From Hyphomonadaceae bacterium (GTDB lineage: Bacteria; Pseudomonadota; Alphaproteobacteria; Caulobacterales; Hyphomonadaceae): a stretch of 33,592 nt of DNA. The stretch covers positions 1 to 33,592 of the forward strand of contig CANJXY010000019.1 of NCBI GenBank assembly GCA_947478925.1, given 5' to 3'. The notes beneath the pieces were generated by a model. It ran no database searches, had not been told where the DNA came from, and saw only the letters and a program-made list of their open reading frames with translations. Shown one piece after another: positions 8,255 to 16,119 of the stretch; the first letter of the stretch is position 1, and each line of letters begins with the position of its first letter. A program made the translations under genes and the position numbers.

Positions 8255-8869
8255 TTGGCTATCCACCACCACGAAGGCGACCTGCCGGCTAGTGTGAAGT
8301 TCGAGGGCTCGGTCGCCGTCGATACCGAAACCATGGGCCTCAGCCCGTTCCGAGACGCTCTGTGCGTGGTGCAGCTGTCTGACGGCAAGGGCGATGCCCA
8401 TGTCGTGCGCCTGGTTCGGCCCGACTATAACTGCCCTAACCTCAAGGCGCTGGTCGCCAACCCGCGGGTCCTTAAGATCTTCCACTACGCCCGGTTCGAT
8501 GTCGGCATGATCCAGCAATGGCTCGGGGCGCCGTGTTTCCCAGTCTATTGCACCAAGATCGCTTCCCGCCTTGCCCGCACCTATACCGACCGCCACTCGC
8601 TCAAGGAGCTGGCGAAGGAACTGGTCAACGTCGATATGTCAAAGGCCCAGCAGAGCTCAGACTGGGGCTCTGACAAGCTGTCGGACGCCCAGCTCGCCTA
8701 TGCGGCCTCCGACGTCCTCTATCTTCACGAGATCAAGGCCAAGCTGGACGCCATGTTGCAGCGCGAGGGCCGGACGGAGCTTGCCCAGGCATGCTTCGAC
8801 TTCTTGCCCGTCCGGGCCGCCCTCGACCTCTCGGGCTGGGCCGAGCAGGACATTTTTGCACATAGCTGA
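8255..8869 (+). CDS. RNase D-like 3'-5' exonuclease
   Basis: This 204-residue protein is a DEDDy-type exonuclease. Metal-binding residues are visible in order: D-T-E near 23-25 (VDTETMGLS), the second acidic site in HYARFD, and the C-terminal YAASD (YxxxD) motif. It consists of the catalytic domain alone and lacks the HRDC domains of E. coli RNase D, which is usual for the short alphaproteobacterial form. The probable role is 3' trimming of tRNA or other structured RNA. The start codon is TTG, supported by AGGAG 7 nt upstream. lptC follows 107 bp downstream on the same strand, so cotranscription with the lpt genes is possible. Confidence 0.9.
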   Translation: MAIHHHEGDLPASVKFEGSVAVDTETMGLSPFRDALCVVQLSDGKGDAHVVRLVRPDYNCPNLKALVANPRVLKIFHYARFDVGMIQQWLGAPCFPVYCTKIASRLARTYTDRHSLKELAKELVNVDMSKAQQSSDWGSDKLSDAQLAYAASDVLYLHEIKAKLDAMLQREGRTELAQACFDFLPVRAALDLSGWAEQDIFAHS

Positions 8870-8976
8870 GAAAATGGGGCAGGCAGGGCCCCAGCGGTGC
8901 CAAATTGTCGCCCATCTGGGACGTTTCGCTGCGACCTGCCGGTTTCACGAAGCCATCGACCGATCTAGGCTGAAGC

Positions 8977-9618
8977 ATGAGTCTTGCCGCACAGTCTGAG
9001 CATACGATGGCCCTCTGGGGCCCGCGGCGCGCGATCACCCTCACGGATGCGCGCAAGCGGACGGCGCTGGTGCATATCCTGCGACTGCTTTTTACCGTTG
9101 GCGCCGTGCTTTCGGCTGGCTGGCTCTTTGGAACCATTATTGAAAGCAGCCTGCGCGAGCCAAGCACACAAAGCAGCGCTGCCGGGGTCACCGTCACGGT
9201 CCATGCCCCCCGGTTCGACGGTTTTGACAGCCAGGACAGGCCTTACACCCTCACCGCCATGACCGCCCAGCGCCGCAGGGACAACCTTTCACTGGTCGAT
9301 CTGGTGAACCCCCGCCTCAAGGATTACACTTCCACCACTGTCCAGGCCCGGGAAGGTGTGTGGAATGCGGAACTTGAAGTTCTCGACCTGCAGGGCGATG
9401 TCGTGATGACCGACGCGGCAGGCTATACCTTCACGTCCCAGAAGACTCGCATGTATGTCAAAGACAGCCGGGTCGAGGGGCAAGAGCCGCTCAACGGTCA
9501 CGGCCCCATTGGCGAGGTGCGGGCTGACGCCTATGAGGTTCTTGATAATGGCGACCGTATTGTTCTCAAGGGACATGTCTGGACGAAGTTCACGCCTAAG
9601 AAAAAAAAGAACCGATAG
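8977..9618 (+). CDS. lptC: LPS export protein LptC
   Basis: LptC is the bitopic inner-membrane protein that passes lipopolysaccharide from the LptB2FG transporter to LptA. The sequence shows one N-terminal membrane segment (about 33-53, ending WLFGTIIES) and a periplasmic beta-jellyroll with repeating strand pairs such as YTLTAMTAQR, VVMTDAAGYTFTS and GEVRADAYEV. The C-terminus is Lys-rich. At 213 residues it is the long alphaproteobacterial form. lptA and lptB follow directly on the same strand. The Shine-Dalgarno is weak (AGG about 8 nt before the ATG); Met11 is an alternative start. Confidence 0.88.
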   Translation: MSLAAQSEHTMALWGPRRAITLTDARKRTALVHILRLLFTVGAVLSAGWLFGTIIESSLREPSTQSSAAGVTVTVHAPRFDGFDSQDRPYTLTAMTAQRRRDNLSLVDLVNPRLKDYTSTTVQAREGVWNAELEVLDLQGDVVMTDAAGYTFTSQKTRMYVKDSRVEGQEPLNGHGPIGEVRADAYEVLDNGDRIVLKGHVWTKFTPKKKKNR

Positions 9619-9669
9619 GCCTCTCGCGCCAACAGGTTCGGCGGCGTTCGGAATGGCAGGATGATGGTA

Positions 9670-10233
9670 ATGACCTGGTCACGGCTAGTACTTGCGGTCC
9701 CTGCGGCGCTCATCGCCCTCGCCGGCGCACCTGCCTTCGCACAGATCGGCAAGAGCGATGCTCCGGTCGAGATCACCTCGCAACAGGGCGAGTACCTGCA
9801 GAACGAGGGGAGGGGCGTCTACACGGGCAATGTGGTTGCCTCTCAGGGTGACAGCCGCATCACGACCGACAAGCTAACCGTGATCTGCTCCAAGACCCCC
9901 GCAGCAGGCGCCAACGCTGCGCCTTCGTGCGATGAGCTCGAAGTGCTCGTGGCCGAAGGCAACGTCTACTACATGGCGCCGGACGTGCGTATTCGCGGCT
10001 CTAAGGCCGAGTACGACTTCCCCTCCGACACCATCACCATCACCGGCGACGTGATCCTGTCGCGCGGCGAGGATGGCGTGGTGCGCGGCACGCGTGTCGT
10101 CTACAGCATCGGCGAAGGCCGCACGATCATCACCGCCGGCGAGAAGCGCGTCATCACCGTCTTCAACACCGCCAAGAAGCAGACGCCAGCGACCCCGGCT
10201 GTCCCCGCCCAACCGGCTCCGACCCAGAACTGA
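9670..10233 (+). CDS. lptA: LPS transport periplasmic protein LptA
   Basis: LptA forms the periplasmic bridge that carries lipopolysaccharide to the outer membrane. A signal peptide (MTWSRLVLAVPAALIALAG, cleaved after AFA) precedes an OstA/LptA beta-jellyroll: PVEITSQQGEY, GVYTGNVVASQGDSRITTDKL, then VRIRGSKAEYDF and ITITGDVILSRG. A short Cys-containing insertion (CSKTPAAGANAAPSCDEL) sits between strands. The tail is Pro/Ala/Thr-rich. Three ATGs are clustered at the start; 9670 is preferred because AGGA lies 8 nt upstream, while 9661 and 9664 overlap that site. It lies between lptC and lptB. Confidence 0.9.
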   Translation: MTWSRLVLAVPAALIALAGAPAFAQIGKSDAPVEITSQQGEYLQNEGRGVYTGNVVASQGDSRITTDKLTVICSKTPAAGANAAPSCDELEVLVAEGNVYYMAPDVRIRGSKAEYDFPSDTITITGDVILSRGEDGVVRGTRVVYSIGEGRTIITAGEKRVITVFNTAKKQTPATPAVPAQPAPTQN

Positions 10234-10240
10234 GATACGC

Positions 10241-11008
10241 ATGGATGCGCGCAACGAGACGGCGCCAGTCGCCTACGAGGCAGACGATCGCGACGGCCTG
10301 CGGGCGAACAATCTTGCCAAGTCGTTCAAGGGCCGACAGGTGGTGAAGGATGTGAGCCTTCATTTGAAGCGCGGCGAGATCGTTGGCCTGCTCGGCCCTA
10401 ACGGCGCGGGCAAGACGACTTGTTTTTACATGATCATGGGCCTCATCACCGCCGATGGCGGCCGCGTGACGATGGATGGCGCAGACATTACCGCCTTGCC
10501 GATGTACCAGCGCGCGCGCCTCGGCGCTGGCTACCTGCCGCAGGAGAACTCGATCTTTCGCGGCATGAGCGTCTGGGACAACGTCATGGCGGTGGCCGAG
10601 CTCACCGAGGACACCACCGAAAAGCGCAACGAGCTTACGGCTTCCTTGCTGGAAGAGCTCCAGATCTCGCGGCTGGCGAAGCAGAACGCGAATTCGCTGT
10701 CGGGCGGCGAACGGCGGCGGGTGGAGATCGCCCGGGCGCTGGCCTCGCGACCGCACTTCATGCTGCTGGACGAGCCCTTCACCGGGATCGACCCGCTGGC
10801 CGTATCCGACATTTCTGATCTGGTCCGTTACCTCAAGGGCCGGGGCCTCGGCGTGCTGATAACTGACCACCAGGTCCGCGAAACGCTGGAAATCGTCGAT
10901 CGCGCCTCGATCATCTATGATGGCAAGGTGCTCTTCGAAGGCACGCCGTCGGAGGTCCTGACCAACGAGGACGTCCGCCGCGTCTATCTCGGCGCGCGCT
11001 TCCAGTAG
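10241..11008 (+). CDS. lptB: LPS export ABC transporter ATPase LptB
   Basis: LptB is the cytoplasmic ATPase that powers lipopolysaccharide extraction with LptF and LptG, which are not in this window. Motifs in order: Walker A GPNGAGKTT, Q-loop in GYLPQENSIF, signature LSGGERRRVEIARAL, Walker B LLDEPFTGIDP, and the switch His in ITDHQVRETL. The length of 255 residues includes an N-terminal extension of about 15 residues (MDARNETAPVAYEADD). It starts 7 bp after the lptA stop, so translation is probably coupled; the Shine-Dalgarno is weak (GAGA). Confidence 0.95.
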   Translation: MDARNETAPVAYEADDRDGLRANNLAKSFKGRQVVKDVSLHLKRGEIVGLLGPNGAGKTTCFYMIMGLITADGGRVTMDGADITALPMYQRARLGAGYLPQENSIFRGMSVWDNVMAVAELTEDTTEKRNELTASLLEELQISRLAKQNANSLSGGERRRVEIARALASRPHFMLLDEPFTGIDPLAVSDISDLVRYLKGRGLGVLITDHQVRETLEIVDRASIIYDGKVLFEGTPSEVLTNEDVRRVYLGARFQ

Positions 11009-11044
11009 GGCTTCGGCCGTCCGATAACCTCAAATATCGCCCGT

Positions 11045-11064
11045 CCCGGACCAAAAAGTCCGGG
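11045..11064 (+). terminator. 7-bp hairpin after lptB
   Basis: CCCGGAC and GTCCGGG are separated by CAAAAA, 37 bp after the lptB stop. No T-run follows, so it may attenuate or stabilise the lpt transcript rather than end it. The rpoN promoter should lie in the 130 bp after it. Confidence 0.4.
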
Positions 11065-11197
11065 TAATGGCTGCGATCCAACAAAGTCGGTGGTGTGCCG
11101 ATTATGCAATTTTAATACCGCGGTAGTAGGTTATTCTGATCTGGAGTGGTGAAGCCGCCAGCGGGCCCCGCGCCTGCTGCCGGCACGGGAGGATTAA

Positions 11198-12709
11198 GTG
11201 GCGCTTGCGCATCGTCTGCAGCTTAGACAGGGGCAATCCCTCGTCATGACGCCGCAGCTGCAGCAGGCGATCAAGCTGCTGCAACTCTCCAACGTCGAGC
11301 TTCAAGAGTATGTCGAAACCGAAATCGAGAAGAACCCGCTTCTAACTCGCGCTGAAGGCGAGGGGCCCACGGGCGAAAATGATGCGCCGGACATCGAGCG
11401 GTCGGATCGCCGCGAGGAGATGCAGCTCGACGAGGCCAGCGGGGCCAACGAGGCTAGCCGCGAACTCGACGCGAGATCCGACGATGTCTACGAGTCCGAT
11501 GGCCCCCCTGAGCGTGGCTCCAGCTCGGCCGAAGGCGGACCGTCCACACAGCTCGACTGGTCCAAGGCCGGCTCGGGCAAGCAGGTGTCCGAAGACTTCG
11601 ATTTTGAATCGATCACCTCCGAAGAAAAGAACCTGCGCGATCACCTCGAGGATCAACTGCAGCTCGCCGGTCTCACCGATGCCGACCGCCTGATCGCCTC
11701 GCGCCTGATCGACGAAACGGACGAAGCCGGCTTCATGCGTGGCGACGTTCACGAGATTGCGCAGGCGCTCGGCACCGATGTCGAGGATGTCGAAGCTGTG
11801 CTTGGCGTCTGCCACGGGTTCGAGCCGACGGGCGTCATGGCTCGCAGCCTTCAGGAATGTCTCTCGCTTCAGCTGATCGAACGCGATCGCTTCGACCCGG
11901 CGATGCAGAAGTTGATGGAAAATCTCGAGATCGCAGCACGCCGCGATTTCCGTCGCCTCGCTGACCTCTGCGGCGTCGACCAGGAAGATGTCGTCGATAT
12001 GCTGTCGGAGCTGCGTACGCTGACGCCGCGCCCCGGAAGCGCATTTGCGGGCGAACCTGCGCCGACAGTCACGCCGGACGTCTATGTCCGTGAAATGTCT
12101 GATGGCGCATTTTCTGTCGAACTCAACGCCGACACGCTGCCCCGCGTACTGCTCGATCGTACCTACTACGCCGAAATCTCGCGCGTATCGCGCACCGAGG
12201 AAGACAAGACCTTCATTTCGGAATGCCAGGCGTCAGCTAACTGGCTGATCAAGTCACTAGACCAGCGCGCGCGCACGATCCTGAAGGTGTCGAGCGAAAT
12301 CGTGCGCCAGCAGGACGGATTCTTCGTTCACGGCGTGCGAGCGCTGCGCCCCCTCAATCTCAAGACGGTCGCTGACGCCGTCGAGATGCACGAGTCGACT
12401 GTGTCGCGCGTTACATCGAACAAGTACGTTGCAACGCCGCGCGGTGTTTTCGAGCTGAAATACTTCTTTTCCGCATCTATTCCCGCGACGCAGGGCGGCG
12501 AGTCCCATTCGGCGGAAGCCGTACGGCACCGCATCAAAGAAATGATCGAGAAGGAAAGTCGCGAAGCGGTGCTTTCTGACGACCAGATCGTGGAACGACT
12601 TCGCGCGCACGGCATTGATATAGCGCGCAGGACCGTCGCGAAGTACCGCGAGTCCCTGCGCATACCCTCCTCAGTTGAGCGCCGGCGCATATTCGCCAGC
12701 GGAGGCTGA
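11198..12709 (+). CDS. rpoN: RNA polymerase sigma-54 factor
   Basis: RpoN directs RNA polymerase to -24/-12 promoters and needs AAA+ activators. Region I, which contacts activators, is intact (LRQGQSLVMTPQLQQAIKLLQLSNVELQEYV). An acidic, Ser-rich region II follows (about 45-130), then the core-binding domain and the helix-turn-helix. The RpoN box near the C-terminus reads ARRTVAKYRE. The length of 503 residues is normal. The start is GTG at 11198, with GGAGG 5 nt upstream. hpf and ptsN follow on the same strand, the usual rpoN cluster linking nitrogen-type phosphotransfer and ribosome hibernation. Confidence 0.96.
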   Translation: MALAHRLQLRQGQSLVMTPQLQQAIKLLQLSNVELQEYVETEIEKNPLLTRAEGEGPTGENDAPDIERSDRREEMQLDEASGANEASRELDARSDDVYESDGPPERGSSSAEGGPSTQLDWSKAGSGKQVSEDFDFESITSEEKNLRDHLEDQLQLAGLTDADRLIASRLIDETDEAGFMRGDVHEIAQALGTDVEDVEAVLGVCHGFEPTGVMARSLQECLSLQLIERDRFDPAMQKLMENLEIAARRDFRRLADLCGVDQEDVVDMLSELRTLTPRPGSAFAGEPAPTVTPDVYVREMSDGAFSVELNADTLPRVLLDRTYYAEISRVSRTEEDKTFISECQASANWLIKSLDQRARTILKVSSEIVRQQDGFFVHGVRALRPLNLKTVADAVEMHESTVSRVTSNKYVATPRGVFELKYFFSASIPATQGGESHSAEAVRHRIKEMIEKESREAVLSDDQIVERLRAHGIDIARRTVAKYRESLRIPSSVERRRIFASGG

Positions 12710-12819
12710 TCGCAGGCGTTGACCTTCGGGTCCGGCAATCCCAAACTTGAGTCAAGACAAGTGAGGCCGGACCAGTTGCGCGCATGCATGGCATGCCCGC
12801 CCACGAGAAGGAGCCACCA

Positions 12820-13410
12820 TTGCAAGTCCAGATCGCAGGCAAGAAGATCGAAGTGGGCGCCGCGTTGCAGGATCGCATCGCGTTCGGACTCGAGTCGCGC
12901 GTATCGAAGTATTTCAACAAGACTGGCGAGGCATTCGTTACAGTGTCCAAACCAGGCTGGGCGTTCTACGTCGATTGCTCGATCCACTTGCCGTCGGGCG
13001 TGACATTGCAGGCGCACGGCGAAGGCGATGATGGTTACCAGGCGTTCGAGATGGCGCTCGACAAGATCGAGAAGCGCGTCCGGCGTTACAAGAATCGCCT
13101 GCGTAACCACCGCGTCAAGGATGGCGCATCTGTCGAGTCCGCGTTCGAGCGGATCATCGTGCCGCTGGAAGACACGGCGGATGGTGATGATAGCACGGCA
13201 GTGGAATCGGATGCGGGAGATTCCCCCGTCATCGTTGCCGAGTCGGATACGCGCATTCAAACACTGACTGTTTCCATGGCGGTCATGCAGCTCGAGCTGG
13301 CCGATTCCCCGGCAGTCATGTTCCGGAACGCAGCTCACGGCCGACTGAACATGGTCTACCGCCGGGCGGACGGTAATGTCGGTTGGGTCGATCCCGGCAA
13401 GGATGCCTGA
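12820..13410 (+). CDS. hpf: long-form ribosome hibernation promoting factor
   Basis: This 196-residue protein binds the 30S subunit and promotes 100S dimers in stationary phase. The N-terminal domain (about 1-105) has the S30AE fold pattern with a basic stretch KIEKRVRRYKNRLRNHR. An acidic linker follows. The C-terminal dimerisation domain has MAVMQLELADSPAVMFRN and NMVYRRADGNVGWVDP. The start is TTG: AAGGAG lies 6 nt upstream, and the earlier ATG at 12784 has no such site and adds 12 unlike residues. It lies between rpoN and ptsN. An 8-bp inverted repeat (GGTCCGGC/GCCGGACC, 12729-12773) stands in the leader. Confidence 0.93.
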   Translation: MQVQIAGKKIEVGAALQDRIAFGLESRVSKYFNKTGEAFVTVSKPGWAFYVDCSIHLPSGVTLQAHGEGDDGYQAFEMALDKIEKRVRRYKNRLRNHRVKDGASVESAFERIIVPLEDTADGDDSTAVESDAGDSPVIVAESDTRIQTLTVSMAVMQLELADSPAVMFRNAAHGRLNMVYRRADGNVGWVDPGKDA

Positions 13411-13547
13411 ATACTGTTGGCGGCACAGGCTATTCCCGTCGGGCTCCAGTCCGGCTATCTCCCGCCGACGGATCGGGCGAAGGGGGTCCTTTTGATCTAT
13501 CTCAGTAGAGTCATGAACACAGATTTCTCGGCAGGCGGCCTTACCTG

Positions 13548-14015
13548 ATGTCCACACTGGGTGACCTCCTCCTTCCCACCGCGATCGTTCCGCGCGCCCG
13601 CTGGCAGGGTCGCAAGCAGGTTCTGGCCGAGATGTCGGGCGTCATGGCCCGCGCCCTCGGCCTTGATCCGCGCGAAGTCCACGAAGCCGTGCAAGAGCGC
13701 GAGCGCCTTGGTTCAACGGGCGTTGGCGAGGGCGTGGCGATACCGCATGCGCGGATCGAGTCCCTGACGCGGCCGGTGGGCGGGTTTGCCCGGCTGCTGG
13801 AGCCTGCGGATTTCGAGGCGATCGATGAGCGGCCGGCGGACCTGATCTTCATGCTGCTGGCTCCGACCGATGCCGGCGCCGATCACTTGCGAGCGCTGGC
13901 GCGTGCAGCCCGTGTGTTCCGTCAGGAGCGGATCCGTGCGGCGTTGCGGCAGGCGCAGACTGAGGATGCGGTGCTCGCCATCCTGGCGCCAGATACCGTC
14001 ACGGACGCCGCCTGA
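13548..14015 (+). CDS. ptsN: nitrogen-regulatory phosphotransferase EIIA(Ntr)
   Basis: PtsN accepts phosphate from the PtsP-PtsO chain and regulates potassium transport, (p)ppGpp and other targets by direct protein contact. The active-site His is at about residue 67 in GEGVAIPHARI. The fold fits PTS EIIA type 2 throughout: LAEMSGVMARALGL, ERERLGSTGVGEG, LIFMLLAPTDAGADHLRAL. The length of 155 residues is typical. The Shine-Dalgarno is weak. The gene ends 1 bp before the stop of the convergent hydrolase, with no terminator between them, so antisense read-through is possible. Confidence 0.95.
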   Translation: MSTLGDLLLPTAIVPRARWQGRKQVLAEMSGVMARALGLDPREVHEAVQERERLGSTGVGEGVAIPHARIESLTRPVGGFARLLEPADFEAIDERPADLIFMLLAPTDAGADHLRALARAARVFRQERIRAALRQAQTEDAVLAILAPDTVTDAA

Positions 14016-14016
14016 T

Positions 14017-14718
14017 CTACCGGGCTTGAAAGTCCGAGATCCGGGCAGCCAGCCAGTCGGGCTGCTCCAGCGGGATCATGTGGCCGGCATTGCGTGCGAG
14101 GACAGCCTTTGCGCCTGGGATCAGGGCGGCCATGCGTTCGATCACATCCCAAGGCACGAACGGGTCACTGTCTGCGCCGATCAGCATCGCGGGGATCTCC
14201 AGCTCGCTAAGACTGGGCGCCAGCGATGCCCGCGTGCTGGTCTCTTCAAGTTGGGCCACCAGCACCGGCTTGCCGAGATCGCGGTCCATGGCCCGGATCA
14301 CGTCCACGACCTCCGGGTCCGCCTGACGAGAAGGATGGACGAACTGCTTGAGCCGGGCCGCCGGCATGCCCCGATAGTCATGCTTCTTCAGCAACGCCAG
14401 CGCGCGTGCCCGGTCGGCCTTCTCCTGGTCGGTAAGCCCGAAGGCCGAGGAGCCGATCGTGACCAGCGAAGCGACCCGGCCGGGATTCGCGAGGGCGTAT
14501 TCGAGCGCCAGATAGCCCCCCATGGAGAACCCCACGAGGTTGAGAGGTTCTCCGACAGATGCCGCGGAATGAATCAGGCTCAGCATGCCCGCGTGCGTCG
14601 GTTGGGTCTCTGTCGGAACATAGTCACAGGAAAAGATGGAAATCAGGCGTCGCCAGACCGGAGCCCACAGGCGCTGGTCGCACATCGTACCAGGTAGAAA
14701 CGTCAGGATTTGCGCCAT
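14017..14718 (-). CDS. alpha/beta hydrolase
   Basis: This 233-residue alpha/beta hydrolase has a Ser nucleophile at about 65 in the elbow GFSMGG, an acid candidate in GADSDPFVP, and a catalytic His in NAGHMIPLEQP near the C-terminus. The oxyanion region LPGTMCDQRLW sits at the N-terminus. The overall pattern resembles the MenH/BioH/EstV-type cluster of small hydrolases; the substrate cannot be told. The start at 14718 is chosen because AAGGA lies 6 nt upstream. The open frame runs a further 37 codons into the tRNA-Ala gene, which is not plausible. It converges with ptsN. Confidence 0.88.
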   Translation of the reverse strand: MAQILTFLPGTMCDQRLWAPVWRRLISIFSCDYVPTETQPTHAGMLSLIHSAASVGEPLNLVGFSMGGYLALEYALANPGRVASLVTIGSSAFGLTDQEKADRARALALLKKHDYRGMPAARLKQFVHPSRQADPEVVDVIRAMDRDLGKPVLVAQLEETSTRASLAPSLSELEIPAMLIGADSDPFVPWDVIERMAALIPGAKAVLARNAGHMIPLEQPDWLAARISDFQAR

Positions 14719-14821
14719 CGGATTTCCTTGCGTTTCCCCGCTTGATCCGGGGCAGGTCTCGCTATAAGCAACGCGCTCCCAAATCGGGAGGGCCACCCGG
14801 CCCATCCCGGACCACGGATGT

Positions 14822-15207
<386 letters not shown>

Positions 15208-15426
15208 ATGACCGATCCCGTTCCTTGGCGAGATGTCGAGCATCTGCTCATTCATCTGCCACACCTTCATCCCAATCCTCACGCCGTCCTACATCGAGCG
15301 CCTCGGATATGGTGGGTGTAAGGCCCAGAACGCGACCGACTGGAGCTTCGTGCTTGCGGAGAGGACTGGAAAGTCGACGCGCGCCATACTCGCCTGTTCT
15401 TTGGCGAATCGGCGAGCCGCCGCTAG
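15208..15426 (+). pseudogene. small hypothetical gene interrupted by an in-frame stop
   Basis: An ATG at 15208, overlapping the preceding stop as ATGA, opens MTDPVPWRDVEHLLIHLPHL and runs 37 codons to a TAA at 15319. The same frame then continues for 34 codons with convincing protein content (GPERDRLELRACGEDWKVDA, then RHTRLFFGESASRR) to TAG at 15424. Read through the TAA it would be a protein of about 72 residues. The coupling to the upstream frame suggests a former two-gene operon. I do not recognise either product. Sequencing error at 15319 is an alternative explanation. Confidence 0.4.
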
Positions 15427-15437
15427 CCCTGCAACGA

Positions 15438-15466
15438 AACGGCCCGCGAAATCATCGCGGGCCGTT
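15438..15466. terminator. 12-bp hairpin terminator
   Basis: AACGGCCCGCGA and its exact complement TCGCGGGCCGTT flank a 5-nt loop; CATTTTA follows on the plus strand and TTTCGTT on the minus side. It stands 28 bp past the stop of the acidic FYDLG gene (minus strand) and just after the decayed plus-strand frames, so it can serve both directions. Confidence 0.75.
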
Positions 15467-15494
15467 CATTTTACGGCGCCTGGCAGGGAGCGAC

Positions 15495-16004
15495 CTAGCG
15501 CTCTTCCTCGCCATCCTCGACTTCGAGTTCGGGGTCGTCCTCGAACTCATCCTCGTCGATAACGGTCAGATCATCGTCGTCCTCATCATCATCATCGAGG
15601 TCGTCGTCATCGTCATCATCGTCATCGTCATCGTCGAAATCATCGTCGTCGTCATCGTCGTCATCATCGGTAGCGACAACAACCTCATCCTCGGATTCAG
15701 CCTCTTCTTCGGCCTCTTCCTCTTCTTCCTCGTCCTCATCCTCGTCGTCGACGTCATCTTCGTCGTCGTCTTCGTCATCCTCGAGGTCTTCGTCGTCCTC
15801 GTCGTCCTCTTTAGGCGCGGCAGCCTTCTTGGCTGGCGCGGGCTTCGGCTTGGCAGCCGCAGCGCGTTTGGGCTTAGCGGGTTCCGCGGTCACCACCACG
15901 ACCGTTTTGCACTTGGGGCAAACCGGCGGGAGTTTCCCGAGGTCATAGAATCTCGACCCGCATTCCGGGCAAATGTGTTTGTCGCCGAGGTCGGTGCTAG
16001 CCAA
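15495..16004 (-). CDS. FYDLN-type acidic zinc-ribbon protein (TIGR02300-like)
   Basis: The 169-residue protein begins with a zinc ribbon, CPEC (about 13-16) and CPKC (about 30-33), flanking SRFYDLGKLPP. This is the signature of the alphaproteobacterial FYDLN acid family, here with Gly in place of the Asn. A Lys/Ala/Pro-rich linker (about 45-66) leads to an extremely acidic tail of about 100 residues, mostly Asp and Glu, with runs of ten or more Asp. The function is unknown; a basic partner (ribosomal, nucleoid or histone-like) is a reasonable guess. The start is TTG at 16004 with GGGGA 6 nt upstream. The long frame further upstream is antisense to aroA. It is divergent from aroA by 115 bp. 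Confidence 0.9.
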   Translation of the reverse strand: MASTDLGDKHICPECGSRFYDLGKLPPVCPKCKTVVVVTAEPAKPKRAAAAKPKPAPAKKAAAPKEDDEDDEDLEDDEDDDEDDVDDEDEDEEEEEEAEEEAESEDEVVVATDDDDDDDDDDFDDDDDDDDDDDDLDDDDEDDDDLTVIDEDEFEDDPELEVEDGEEER

Positions 16005-16119
16005 GGTGTTTCCCCATGCTTGGGTCGGCGCTTGCCATGTCTGCGCGAGGCTGTAAAGCGCTTCTGTTCCGCCAGCCAGATGGCGTCTGGTGAGGCTATC
16101 CACAAGGCTGCGAAAGCAC

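Noticed and set aside
12729-12773. 8-bp inverted repeat in the hpf leader as a terminator of rpoN
   Set aside because: The loop is 29 nt and no T-run follows; mentioned only within the hpf entry.
15570-15670. Trinucleotide tandem repeat as a microsatellite or CRISPR-like array
   Set aside because: It is the coding sequence for poly-Asp/Glu in the FYDLG protein; no spacers or constant-length repeats.
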